46,416 bases of DNA from Asterionellopsis glacialis (GCA_014885115.2 WKLE02000978.1:12718-59133); one strand, 5' to 3'; counted from the stretch's first letter, positions 31,112 to 41,838 are shown. Notes: a model not told the origin generated them from the letters alone. Program-made: numbers and translations.

Positions 31112-32194
31112 CGTGCCTCAGGTTTGTGATCCCTGCTGCAATCTGGAGGATCAGGGAATTTTGAGAAAACGGTTACAGACACAGATAGAGGTGTTGCTCC
31201 GGAACAGATGATGAGACCTCAGATCCATCCTTTTCCTCCAAAAAAATATGCGCGATCTATTCCTGCGCGAATGGTTTTGGGTTCGATCTGGAATTCTCAG
31301 AGCATGGTAATTTCCCATGCTCAGAGATTATGCGTACCTGTACTCGAACACCTGTAGCGGTCGGTACCCAGGTACCTTGTAATCTCATTTGCGGTACCGT
31401 ACCGGGTACGGTACGACTCGGATCTCTATTGAAACAGATGGAAACATTTGATTGGGTAGGACCTGGTAAAGGTACATGGTTAGTACCGGTAGTTCGTACC
31501 TCTCGTCGACTGTCTGTCTGTCTGTAATGTACAATAACACCAGGTTGGACTACAGGCAAACAGTACCTGGTACATGGGCCTCAAGGTACGTGTCCATATT
31601 ACACCCCGGTAGACGAGAGTAATTAGTACCGTTATTTTTTCATATAATAAAATAAATAATGATGATGTATAGTTACTTTTACGTAAGTAAATATTTGAAT
31701 ACCAGCTAAATACCAGATACTACCGTAATACCTGGTATAGTCACAATTACTGCGACTTCTTGTTAACCCCTAGAGTACCCGGTACAGTTAAGATTCTTCT
31801 ACGGGTATCTACTGTACCAGGTAGTATCTAGCGGTTGAGACCAGTACCTGTACCTGGTACCGGTACCAAGCACCTACGAAACGGCGTACCTTGAACCAGG
31901 TACATACAGTAGGGCAGATGTTCATTGATTCCCGTGACGACAGGAAAATACGAATCATCGCATTGCATTCGCTGTCGGTCATTACAATCCTCTAAGTCCT
32001 ACTTACTGTACTCGTAGGTAAGGAACTGATTCTGGTAGGATCTACATAAAGTTTTTACGAAGGAGGGAAACAAAAAAGGAAGAAGGCGGAACGAACAGAG
32101 TCCACGAACGGTTCGTATCCATCAGTCCACTCATTTTCATAACATACACACAAGATCCGACTATTACAGTACAACACGATTAGTTTGTTTGACC
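31112..32194. promoter_or_regulatory. Divergent gap with dense GTAC motifs
   Basis: Shared by the BAF60-like gene (-) and SerA copy 1 (+). It has many GGTACC, TACCTGGTA, TACCAGGTA and related words at about 31330-31590 and 31700-31935, with an AT-rich stretch between. I see no gene. The last 150 bases before the SerA ATG are free of the motif. Confidence 0.4.
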
Positions 32195-34067
32195 ATGGCA
32201 ACACTCTCATCCCTTGCACGTCGCACCTCTACAACACGCACGAAGCTAGCGTCAAGCTTCGTTGCCACTCGATCATTTTCTGCCATACCTGTCGACGTCG
32301 ATCATTACGCATCTGGATGGAAACTCGATGTATCTGGCTTCACGAAGTCTGGTAAATATCATGTTCAAACTTTCAATAAAATTTCTGAAAAGGTGTGTAT
32401 TTTTTTGGCGGAATTCGGATAACTTTTTTCAACATTCGATAAAACTGTGGTATTAATAATCAGAAGAAGCTACGTGATTTTTCACTATCTTTGAATCTAC
32501 TTCTATCTGATCGCTATTCCACAAAAAGAAATTATGCTGCTTGTATCGAAGAAATTATGCGAACTATGCAATGTACAGTTCGTATATCAGTTTCTTTCTG
32601 CAAGCTGCACAGTTTATGCGACAATTTATATGTTAGGGCCTTTTTCGCGTCTCTGCTCTCCTTGTGAATAACAGATCTTGAATATTGTCATTTGTTCCAA
32701 ACTGACTCTCACATAATTTTTGTACATTGTGGATACGCAGGGTTTGGAGCGATTCCCCTCGGACCTTTACGATGTGAAACCATCAGAATGGGAAGATTTT
32801 CATGCACATTCTATCCTATTGCGCTCTCATAAATTGCAAGAATCTGAGGTAGACGTCACAGTTCGTGCGATTGCTCGTTGTGGTGCCGGGACAAATAATG
32901 TTCCGGTTGCTCGTATGACAGAGCTTGGGATACCGGTTTTTAATACACCTGGAGCCAATGCCAATGCTGTAAAGGAGCTTATTCTCTGTGGTATGTTCCT
33001 TGGAAGCCGAAGAGTTATCGATGGTATCAATCATATGAAAGACCTTGGAGCACAAGGTCTTGCAAAGGAGCGCGTCGAAAAGGACAAATCCATGTTTGGT
33101 GGCAGAGAATTGCAGGGAAAGACTCTGGCTGTTATTGGTCTTGGCCATATTGGCGCATCCACTGCCCGTGATGCCCAATTACTTGGTATGGACATCTGTG
33201 GTTATGATCCCGGTCTTTCTGTTTCTAGCGCTCTTAAGCTTCCAAGAGAGATTTCCCTTATGGATTCTATCGCTTCAGCTGTATCAGATGCTGATTACAT
33301 TAGTCTCAATATCCCTTATATTAAGGGATCACCCGAGGAAGGCGGCACGCATGGAATCATTGGATCAGACGTAATTGACAACTTTAAGTCGGATGCTGTA
33401 CTCCTGAATTTCGCACGTGGGGAACTTGTTGATTCCGATGCCATGAAACAATTTTTGGATAGCGGTGACGGACGTTACGTTTCGGATTTCCCTGATGACG
33501 CTCTCTGGGACCATAAAAATGCCGTGATACTCCCACATCTTGGCGCCTCAACAGGAGAGGCTGAGGATGCTGCTGTAAGTAACAATGACAAGCAAACATG
33601 TCTGAAGTTGAAACTTTCTCTCCTCTCATATATTTCTTACAACTTGATGATGGAATGATTGACGTTTTTTTTTTCTCTAGGCGGCCATGGCCGCAGAGAC
33701 GATCAGAGACTTTTTGGAGAATGGTACTATCCAAAACTCCGTGAACTTTCCACAAACAAAATTGCCTGCTCCAGAAGGTGTACGTATTACTGTGGTGAAC
33801 AAGAACCAACCTGGAATGCTCGCTCAAATCACTGATACCTTTGCAAAGGCAAATTTGAATATTCTTCAGCAGATTAATCAATCTCGTGGTGATATCGCTT
33901 ACAATGTGATTGACATTGACCCTGCTGGAGACAATGGAGATCATGTAAGTCTCAAGGAACTGCAGCAAGAGGTCACCATGCTTGATGGGGTCATCAACAG
34001 TCGAATTCTGTTTGGAACTCCAGGAGCTGGTTTCGCCGTTAATAGAGATGGCCAATATTTCGTTTAA
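32195..34067 (+). CDS. D-3-phosphoglycerate dehydrogenase, tandem copy 1
   Basis: Three exons (32195-32392, 32741-33574, 33681-34067; introns 348 and 106 bp, both phase 0) give 472 residues. The ATG at 32195 (gaccATGg) is the first in frame. The N-terminus (MATLSSLARRTSTTRTKLAS, then ATRSFSAIP) is rich in Ser, Thr and Arg with no acids, so it looks mitochondrial. The dehydrogenase core has CGAGTNNVP, the NAD motif GLGHIG (about 199), NFARGE (catalytic Arg about 292) and LPHLGAST (catalytic His about 332). A C-terminal ACT domain runs from ITVVNKNQPGMLAQITDTF. At the usual catalytic Glu position the sequence is FPDD, an Asp, as in the short bacterial form of the enzyme. It starts serine synthesis from 3-phosphoglycerate. 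The mitochondrial location fits the known mitochondrial lower glycolysis of diatoms. Its partner copy follows 1.24 kb downstream. Confidence 0.93.
33056..33273 (+). repeat. Segments identical to SerA copy 2
   Basis: Two blocks are base-for-base identical to the downstream paralogue: 33056-33112 with 35927-35983 (57 bases) and 33203-33273 with 36074-36144 (71 bases). The bases between and outside them differ at many synonymous positions. Confidence 0.85.
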
Positions 34068-35307
34068 GAGGATGAATGATAGTGCACATAGTAAATAATA
34101 ACTTTTCTTCCTTGATTGAGACAATTAAATGTTTCAATAAGATATTCTTGCTTTGAAAGAAAAAGCACAAATTTTGATTTTAGAAAATTGCTTTTTAAAT
34201 TATGAGATGAGAGTGTATGACTCGATTCTTTTAGGCTTTCTTTGATCCCCTATTCGAACTTCTGTGCAAGTTACCCACGAGCCATGGCCTTTCTGACATA
34301 TAAAAATAGGTTATAAATAGGAAAATTAAAGTTATGGACATAAGATACAGAGCTTCAAGGTCATTCGATTTTTGTACAGGGAATTATTACATTGCATGGG
34401 TTTCGTACCAATTCAAATTTCTATTATTTGAAGACCACTAAAAATCAAATTGTGGTATTTTTTTTTGGTCAACCCTTCCAATCCAACCAATAGCTACCAA
34501 CCGTACATGGTAGTCCTACAGGTAGGACTAGGTCCACTACGAGGGGTACCAGGTACGTTACCGGTACCTGGTAGGTCCTGAGACCTTGGTGGTCCCTCCA
34601 AAGATTCTACGGAGGACAAGGGACCAAAGTCGGTTTTGGGTGGTTCCTAAATACCATTCACTCTAGAGCAAAGGTCCTAAGGAACCTGCAGGTACGTACT
34701 GTAGCGCCTCTGCCACACGATTGGCAAGAGCGGGCGCCCTGGAGACCGAGTCAACAACAACAACAACAAAACCAGGTTGGTGCTAAAAATGGTCCGAGTA
34801 TTATTTAATACCAGGTATACCTGTACCTGTACCGTACCAGGTACTGGTAGGTATTAATAACAACCTTTGAAACCTGGCTGTGCTCTGTAGTATTTTTTAG
34901 TATCTGGTCCAGTGTCTGTTGTGTGTTGCGTGTGCTCTCTACTCTCTAGAGAGTAGATGAGAGAGTAAAATCGAAATTTTAAAATTTCTCAACGCCACGT
35001 GCCAGCTTGAGGTTAATTTTAATTTTGTTGGTGCACACGACAGGCACAGACAGCCATTCATTCTGTTTAGCCCTAACTCGCTGTAGTCTAGGCTATACCA
35101 GGTACTTTGTGACGTTTCAGAGTGTGAATCTCCTTGGTTTGAAAAGAATTTTACTCAAAACTCGTGTAGAAAACAGGACCGTTGATGGCCACAAACCAGA
35201 ACCGTACAACGCAAATTCTAGTTTTAGGTTCCCATCCGCTATAGATACTGTACTTTCAGGATCCTCTTTTCGGAGATCAATCTTATTGAGTCATTCAAAT
35301 AACAACA
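34068..35307. promoter_or_regulatory. Gap between the two SerA genes
   Basis: It carries GTAC/AGGTCC words at about 34497-34570 and 34800-34850, a perfect 20-base palindrome (34938-34957, centred on CTAG), a CACGTG at 34996-35001 and a TGACGT at 35110-35115. The last two are 312 and 198 bases upstream of the copy 2 ATG. I see no gene. The frame of copy 2 is not open far upstream. Confidence 0.4.
34938..34957. repeat. Perfect 20-base CTAG-centred palindrome
   Basis: tctactctctagagagtaga equals its own reverse complement. Related CTCTAGAG palindromes occur at 14296-14309 and 38610-38619. Confidence 0.9.
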
Positions 35308-36936
35308 ATGCTTTCGGCAAGAGTGCTTACCTCTGTGAAAAGATCTTTCCAGCCCACGGCTGTTTCCTCCCTTGGAACTACCGTTCGAGGTCTAGCAAAC
35401 AGAGCCTGGGAAGTTGAAATTGAACACGGACGTGGTGAATGGAAAACTTATGGAAATATTGGAACTTTCAAGGAAGGTAAACATAGGATTACCACTTTCA
35501 ATAAAATTTCTCCCAAGGGCCTTGCAAGGTTTGATGAAGAAAAATACGACGTCAAGGCCGGTGAAGGCGGACAAGCAGTCAATGCCCATGCTATCCTACT
35601 TCGATCACACAAACTCCAAGAAGAGGAGGTTGCACACACTGTCCGTGCTATTGCCAGGTATGTTTGAAATAATTATTTTTTTTCGTTGATTTTCATTTTT
35701 GGGGGGTCTAAAGTTTATGCTCGTTTCAAAACCGTAATTCAATTGCAGATGTGGTGCTGGTACCAACAATGTTCCTGTTCCACGCATGACAGAGCTTGGT
35801 ATTCCAGTTTTCAATACTCCCGGTGCAAATGCCAATGCTGTTAAAGAATTAGTCCTTTGTGGAATGCTTCTTGGAAGCCGAAGAGTTGTCGACGGTATCA
35901 ATCATATGAAAGACCTTGGAGCGCAGGGTCTTGCAAAGGAGCGCGTCGAAAAGGACAAATCCATGTTTGGTGGCAGAGAATTGAAGGGAAAGACTCTTTG
36001 TGTACTCGGTCTTGGTCACATCGGTGCCTCCACTGCTCGGGATGCAGTTGCTCTTGGGATGGATGTTACTGGATATGATCCCGGTCTTTCTGTTTCTAGC
36101 GCTCTTAAGCTTCCAAGAGAGATTTCCCTTATGGATTCTATCGCCTCAGCTGTGTCAAGTGCTGACTACATCAGTCTTAACATGCCTTACATCAAGGGAG
36201 AAGGTGGCACGCATGGAATCATCGGTGCTGAAGTCATCGACAACTTCAAATCCGATGCCGTTTTGCTCAACTTTGCCCGTGGAGAACTGGTTGATTCTGA
36301 GGCTATGAAATCATTTTTGGATGGAGGCGATGGCCGTTACGTTTCTGACTTCCCTGATGACCTCCTCTGGGACCACAAAAATGCTGTAATTCTCCCTCAT
36401 CTTGGTGCATCAACTGCCGAAGCCGAAGATGCTGCTGTAAGTCAATTGTACATCATGTCCACGTGTGTGCCAACTGTGACAAGAGAAATCTTTTCGAACT
36501 AACTTGCATACTAACATTTTCTCTCTAAATTATCTATCTCTAGGCTGCCATGGCTGCTGACACCATTCGGGATTACTTGGAAACTGGTACAATCAAAAAC
36601 TCTGTAAACTTTCCAGATACAGCTTTGTTGGACCGTCCGGAAAATGCAGTGAGAATGACAGTGGTGAACAAAAACTTGCCTGGTATGCTTGCCCATATCA
36701 TGGAAGCTTTTGCCAAAGAAAACTTGAATGTTTTGCAACAAATCAACCACTCACGGGGAGATATTGCCTACAATGTAATTGACATTGCTCCACCTGCTGA
36801 AAATAGTGGAGTTTTGAGTTTCAAGAAGGTACAAGAGGATATCACCCTACTTGATGGAGTCCTTTCTAGTCGTATCATCTTTGGCGAGCCCGGAAAAGGT
36901 TACGCTAAGAATCTCGACGGAGACTACTTCGTGTAA
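35308..36936 (+). CDS. D-3-phosphoglycerate dehydrogenase, tandem copy 2
   Basis: Three exons (35308-35657, 35749-36436, 36544-36936; introns 91 and 107 bp) give 476 residues. The leader MLSARVLTSVKRSFQPTAVS again looks mitochondrial. Domain order and key residues are as in copy 1: CGAGTNNVP, GLGHIG, NFARGE, FPDD, LPHLGAST, and an ACT domain from MTVVNKNLPGMLAHIMEAF. The first intron splits the codon of the Arg before CGAGTNN, whereas copy 1 has its first intron further upstream after KISEK. The last intron (EDAA/AAMAA) is at the same place in both. Two long segments are identical in DNA to copy 1, while the N-terminus and ACT domain have diverged. The copies may differ in regulation or expression. 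A CACGTG and a TGACGT lie upstream. Confidence 0.93.
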
Positions 36937-37483
36937 ACGCATCGATTGCTTGGGATACAACTTCAAAAGAAGAAATAATATAAAAACAGTATTTTAACAA
37001 AAAAAAGTTCCCCATGAAAGTGGTCGAGAATGTTTATAAACGGACCTGTACCATTCGTATCCTGATTGCTACCGAACAGATCTTTTCAGTATGTGCGAGA
37101 TCTCCAGTCATGACGGTTCTTTGAAATGCTCAACACGTAATATAACGTAACTATTCCTATTCGTTGAGCACAAACTATTTCTCATTCCTTCCCAAATATA
37201 GTGTAAGACGTAACAGCGAAACGACACAAATAATCCTGTTGACCTCTTCGATACATTGGTAGGGATGTTTCAACAGTAACTGCGATACTTGTCAAAAGAA
37301 AAAAATGACCAGAAATGAATGCTAACAATTGAAAAAATGATATAGCCGATAGAAGTTGCTATCACTAATATTTATCTAGAGTGACATCCAACTACCGTGG
37401 CGCTCTAAAAATGGTTTTCTGTCGGCAGTATGCATAATCCACAAACGTACTAATCACGCCAGTCTGAACAGGGTAAAAGAAAT
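36937..37483. other. Convergent gap
   Basis: Lies between the stop of SerA copy 2 (+) and the stop of the small plastid protein (-). It is AT-rich with no gene and no GTAC cluster. Confidence 0.4.
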
Positions 37484-38071
37484 TTACTTCTTTCCGTCGT
37501 ATCCCTTGGCGTCGTTGGTTCCACTCCAGTCGTACTTGGTCTTGGCCATATCGTGGCCTCGGGTGACTGACTTGAACCAGTTCTCGTTCTTGTCGGTTCC
37601 ACGCTTGGTGTAGAAGTCGGTGTAGTCAAGGAACTTTCCGGCCTTGGCAACATTCTTCTTGTAGTTAGCGGCCTTCTTGGCGGCTTCTTGTTCACGAACC
37701 TTGTTGTACTCGGCGGCAGTCAATCCAGAAGGAACGTAAGAGCTATCACCAATCTTTCCAACCTTAAGCTGCAAGATTGAAAATAGAGGAAATCAACCAC
37801 AAGTGTTAGATACAATAATCGTTCATACAACCAAACATCGTTCACAGTGTAATTCTTTCGAGTTCAAGTTCAATATTCTTAACTGTCAACTCACGTTCTT
37901 CTTATCACGGGCACCGTAAGTGTTGACATCAGGGTTAGGGGCGAAAAGATCCATTCCGAAAACCTTGTTGAAGAAGGTCTCTTGAACAGCAGTGGAGGGC
38001 CTTCCCTGAGGGGCGGGGGCAAAGGCGGCAGCGGAGGCCAAAAGAGCGGTGAACACAACGGCAGTCTTCAT
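37484..38071 (-). CDS. Small plastid-targeted protein, likely highly expressed
   Basis: Two exons (38071-37895, 37768-37484; 126-bp intron, phase 0) give 153 residues. The leader MKTAVVFTALLASAAA is followed by FAPAPQG, a textbook diatom plastid signal. The mature part is about 130 residues, basic and hydrophilic, with no membrane helix: FFNKVFGMDLFAPNPDVNTY, VREQEAAKKAANYKKN, KFLDYTDFYTKRGTDKNENW and HDMAKTKYDW. In exon 2 every Lys is AAG, every Tyr TAC and every Phe TTC. This is a bias unlike its neighbours and typical of abundant photosynthetic proteins. I do not recognise the family. A lineage-specific photosystem or light-harvesting-associated subunit is a reasonable guess only. A TGACGT core (38140-38145, read on this strand) lies about 70 bases upstream of the ATG. 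Confidence 0.85.
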
Positions 38072-39386
38072 CTTGATAAAATTGATTGTATGTTGAGAAC
38101 AATGAGGCGAATAACAACCTTCTCTGCACTTGAAAGATTACGTCAACGCACTTTCCTCATCTACGAGCTCGTAAGTAGGATCTGGTACTTCAAAATACCT
38201 GAATTTGAAAGGAATTTTGACAGGCTTGTTTTAGCCACGTAGGTTTCGAAACAGATGTCAATCTTAGTAATAAATGTACGTTGGTCGTACTTTGTCAGAT
38301 GCAATGGAATCCGAAGAAGGCAACATGAAAGTTCCCTGAGGTGACGGCTCCGTGGTTGATGCGTATCTTTCACAGAGAGCTATCGCGCATGAATCGTGCG
38401 GTAGAATTGTGAACGAATTCTAACATCTCGAATCATTATCAGAAGTAATTCCGCCTATTAGGGATAATTTTGTTTTTCCAGAATTGATCGGTCCTTCGGC
38501 AACGACCATTATCGTCAGATGATGGACATTATTTTATCCTTTCTAGTTCACGGAGATGCTGCATTTACATAATTCATCATAAAGCATACACTGTAATTAT
38601 TATTATCTATCTCTAGAGAGATCCTAGATCCACTAAATCTAAGGCCTGTCTCTCTGAAATACCAGGTAGAGATCATTACCTATCAGTTGATGTTGTCCCG
38701 GTCATATTATTATGAAATTCTATGGTTACAAAAAATACATGTTTCGGAGAGACACATTAATTAATTTAAAAATGGCACCGGGGTGTATTAATTACCTGCT
38801 GGGGTCTTTACGAAGGGGGGGGGGGTGAATTTGGTGTGGTTATTCAGTCAAGATATGTTATGATATACAGAATCATACCACAACATAAACATATATCGTC
38901 TCCTGGAAAATTCCAGCAGCTACTTTACAAAACACTGATATCATGGAAATATGCGTTGCTTGAGAATATTCGATCTGAGGTCTGATCATTTCTCACAGCT
39001 AGACTATACTTTTAAGAGCGATAACTCTAAAAGCAGCGTAGGAAGGTTGAACAAAAGCTGTATGTTTTTATTATTCCCATTATCTCTAAAGAGTCAGCAA
39101 ACTCCACATGAAATATTCAACGGTTAAAGGCCGGATTTTTTGCATCAATTCTATCTAATATTTACAACATACAACATAATTCTTTATCGTATCAACTCAG
39201 TGGGTAATTTCGCTAAACCTCCTGAGTAGTGCTCTTGGATGCGAAGTGCGAAATCTGTTCTACAATTCCACTTCGTTAGCTTTGCTTTGCAATCGTCAAA
39301 ATAACTCCCAAATTAATATGAAAGAAGTAGTATCAAAAATACTCCTGAATTGCCCAAGGTACAAAGTCTATACAACGTTTTCAATT
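38072..39386. other. Long gap, gene-free
   Basis: The part next to 38071 is the promoter of the small plastid protein, with a TGACGT at 38140-38145. Further on are TCTCTAGAGA (38610-38619), one CCAGGTAG word, a run of 11 G at 38815-38825 and AT-rich sequence. No ORF has support. Confidence 0.45.
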
Positions 39387-39948
39387 CTATAGCTTCTGTT
39401 TGCCGTCGGTTCTCTCATGTACAAGCTCATTAGCACGAGTCATCACTCTTTGCAAAAATGCGGGATTTCCTCCTTTAGACCCATGCATAAATCGATCTTG
39501 GGCTGATGAAACATTCTCCAAATTCTCTTTAACAGTGGATGACCGCGCATTCTCAACCATGGCCATTACCATTGCCTCATTACGACTAGTAAGCTTCCCT
39601 GTTTCAGGATGACGCTCCCATGCAAGCTTATAGTTATCATCTAAACGCTGCAAAAGAAATAATATGCAAGATTGTAGAAGATTAGTATTGCACAAGGTCC
39701 AGGAAAAAACACTGCATAAGTAAATATAGTAGATAAAAACGAAAAACTCTTACCTTCACTCTCTGCTTTGTCAGCATGGACATGGTGCAGTATCCCGCAA
39801 TCCCAGACGCCAACATACATGCCCCAAGAAACTTTGGGAAATGCTGACGCGAAAAAAATACAGATTTAGCGTTGCCATTCCGAATGGAATGAGCAGTGTC
39901 CTCGAAAGAGTTCAGAAGGTGGATGGAGCGTTTGATGGGGTCCAACAT
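39387..39948 (-). CDS. Small single-pass membrane protein, unknown
   Basis: Two exons (39948-39754, 39647-39387; 106-bp intron, phase 0) give 151 residues. The start is the ATG at 39948 (caccATG context after reverse complement). The frame is open further upstream but only through GTAC-repeat sequence. Residues about 38-60 (FPKFLGACMLASGIAGYCTM) form one membrane helix, preceded by a polar N-terminus without a cleavable signal. The rest is soluble and helical: LDDNYKLAWERHPETGKLTS, NEAMVMAMVENARSSTVKEN. The downstream part keeps reading cleanly across the splice, which supports the gene. The pattern could suit an organelle membrane protein, but no family is recognised. Confidence 0.65.
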
Positions 39949-41838
39949 GGTGTTTTGGAGATTTGAGTAACAAAAACCAAATTGTTCTGTTCGAAGAGAA
40001 GAAAAATAATAATAGATGACGTTTAAACGTGCAAAACTGTGTGCAATAAAGAGTCCAATGCCTTCGATGTCGTTTATGGTGTCGTACCTGCAGAAGTACC
40101 CGGTACCTGGTAGGTCCAAAGGTACCTGTACTTGTACCTGTACATGGTACCGGTACGTACCCGGTACAGGTACAGTGAATTGGTACTGTACCTGGTACCA
40201 GGTACCTGGTACAGCTAGTACCTGGGGGTACTGGCACCACTGATTTTGGCTACCGGTACATGGTAGCCAGGTACCTGGTATGTCTCATAGGATTGACAGT
40301 AAATAGGTCCTCCAAAAGCTGTCGTCATTCGTCCCATTTGTCTGTGTGTTTCGCTAAAAAAAAGTTCTTCGCTTGTGAAGGGATTCTGTGGCTCTGGTGG
40401 CACGGGACCGTTGGCGTGGTAACTTTGAAACTTCTGACAATACATACTTACCAGGTACTAGGATCTTCGACGTACCTGGTAGGTCCTACGCACCGTTATG
40501 TACCAGGTAGCAGGTGCTTGATACCATACCTGGTATAGGTACTGTAAACTGCTTTACAGGTACAAGTACCGGTACAAGGTTCATTCAGGACAACTAGTCT
40601 AACGTACCTTGCCTCATACCTGGTACAGGTACATGTAGATACCCGTACCTGGTACAGTAGGTACCTTCCTGTGTAAAACTTGAAGGACTACTAAAAGATA
40701 CATAGTGAGAGTAAAATTCTGGTACAAAGGTACGTTGTACTAAACTACCTATACCTGGTACCTTACTTACTAACTACCATCAGGTTCAAATACAGTCCCT
40801 TTACTACTTATTGAAAATGTCCAAAATATCCAATCTCATGTATTACTGTACTGTACTCAAATGTAACAGCTACTCGTATTAAAATAGCTTGTATGCATGT
40901 GCTGTACAATATATATAATACCCGGTATGAATCTATGATGTACCGGTACCAGGTACGGGAAACGTCGTTGTATCTGCTTACCAGGTACGTCAGTTTCGAA
41001 TAATTGTACGTGGTTATGAAGAAGACAGTAGCAATCACAAAAAATAAAGATGATAGCTGGTACTTAGTAAGTGGGACCTACCTTACCTGCACCAGGTAGC
41101 GTTGGTTAGCTACCTGGTGCAGGTTGGGTTTTACTGGTGCCTGGTATTTTGTGGATAAGATACCCGCCGTAGAAACGTACGTGTCCCCAATAGATTTACT
41201 TTTTCTCCCGTATATATTTTCCCGCTTAATCCCTATTTTGGGGGGAGCGAGAAGTCTCTCTAGAAAAAAGGACTACTAGGTAGAGACGACTGAAAAAAAA
41301 AACTGGTAAACTCAGATCGAATTGAAACCCTGCAGCCTACCTCTGGTACCGGTGCCGGTAGGTACTACGCTGTACAGACAGAGAGGAAAAACGTGTCAAA
41401 TTTGTCATCACAATACTTCGTAGACTAGAGGTCTAACATGTGGATTATAAATTATAACCCATACTTGGATTCTGCGCGTCAGTTGATGAAAAGAAAACCT
41501 TACCAAATTCAACAAGTCAAAAATTTTGTGTTTAAAATCAATTAATAACTGGGATATTCCACTAGTAGAGTACTGGTCTACTTTGGTACCGTACCGGTAG
41601 TCTTTCGGTCTTCTACAGATATTCGTTAGAGCGACTAATCTATTACAGACCTGACTTGAAAAGTTAAGCAAACCAAATAAAAACTAGCTATTTACATTAT
41701 TTCATTATTACACTACAGTGAAATATGGTTTTGAGACAATGTTATAAAAATCGGTCAACATAAAGAAGCAGTGTCTTTTAAAAAAGAGAATATACCTGCA
41801 CTGTATCTTTGTTTGTAAAACATAACTATATTTTAAAC
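39949..41838. repeat. Longest intergenic gap, packed with GTAC palindromes
   Basis: Short self-complementary words built on GTAC (GGTACC, CCGGTACAGG, TACCTGGTACC, TACCAGGTACC) recur at spacings of about 5-20 bases in 40088-40275, 40440-40680, 40740-40765, 40935-41000, 41075-41160 and 41341-41365. The densest part is 40088-40275. Between clusters the sequence is ordinary AT-rich DNA. ORFs here are made of repeated Tyr, Val, Pro and Gly codons and are artefacts. This is the promoter side of the small membrane-protein gene and the 3' side of the next gene. Confidence 0.8.

Noticed and set aside
31260..31290. GGTTCGA-type box suggesting a tRNA
   Set aside because: No acceptor, anticodon or D-arm pairing could be found around it.
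33384..34124. Long minus-strand ORF (246 codons) opposite SerA copy 1
   Set aside because: It is a shadow of the SerA coding frame, crosses the last SerA intron and gives no domain.
40016..40538. ORFs through the GTAC cluster rich in Thr, Cys, Tyr, Val and Pro
   Set aside because: They are translations of the repeat words themselves and change length with any unit.
40088..40680. Possible CRISPR-like array or satellite in the GTAC cluster
   Set aside because: Words vary in length, spacing and order, with no constant repeat-spacer unit; nuclear eukaryotic context.
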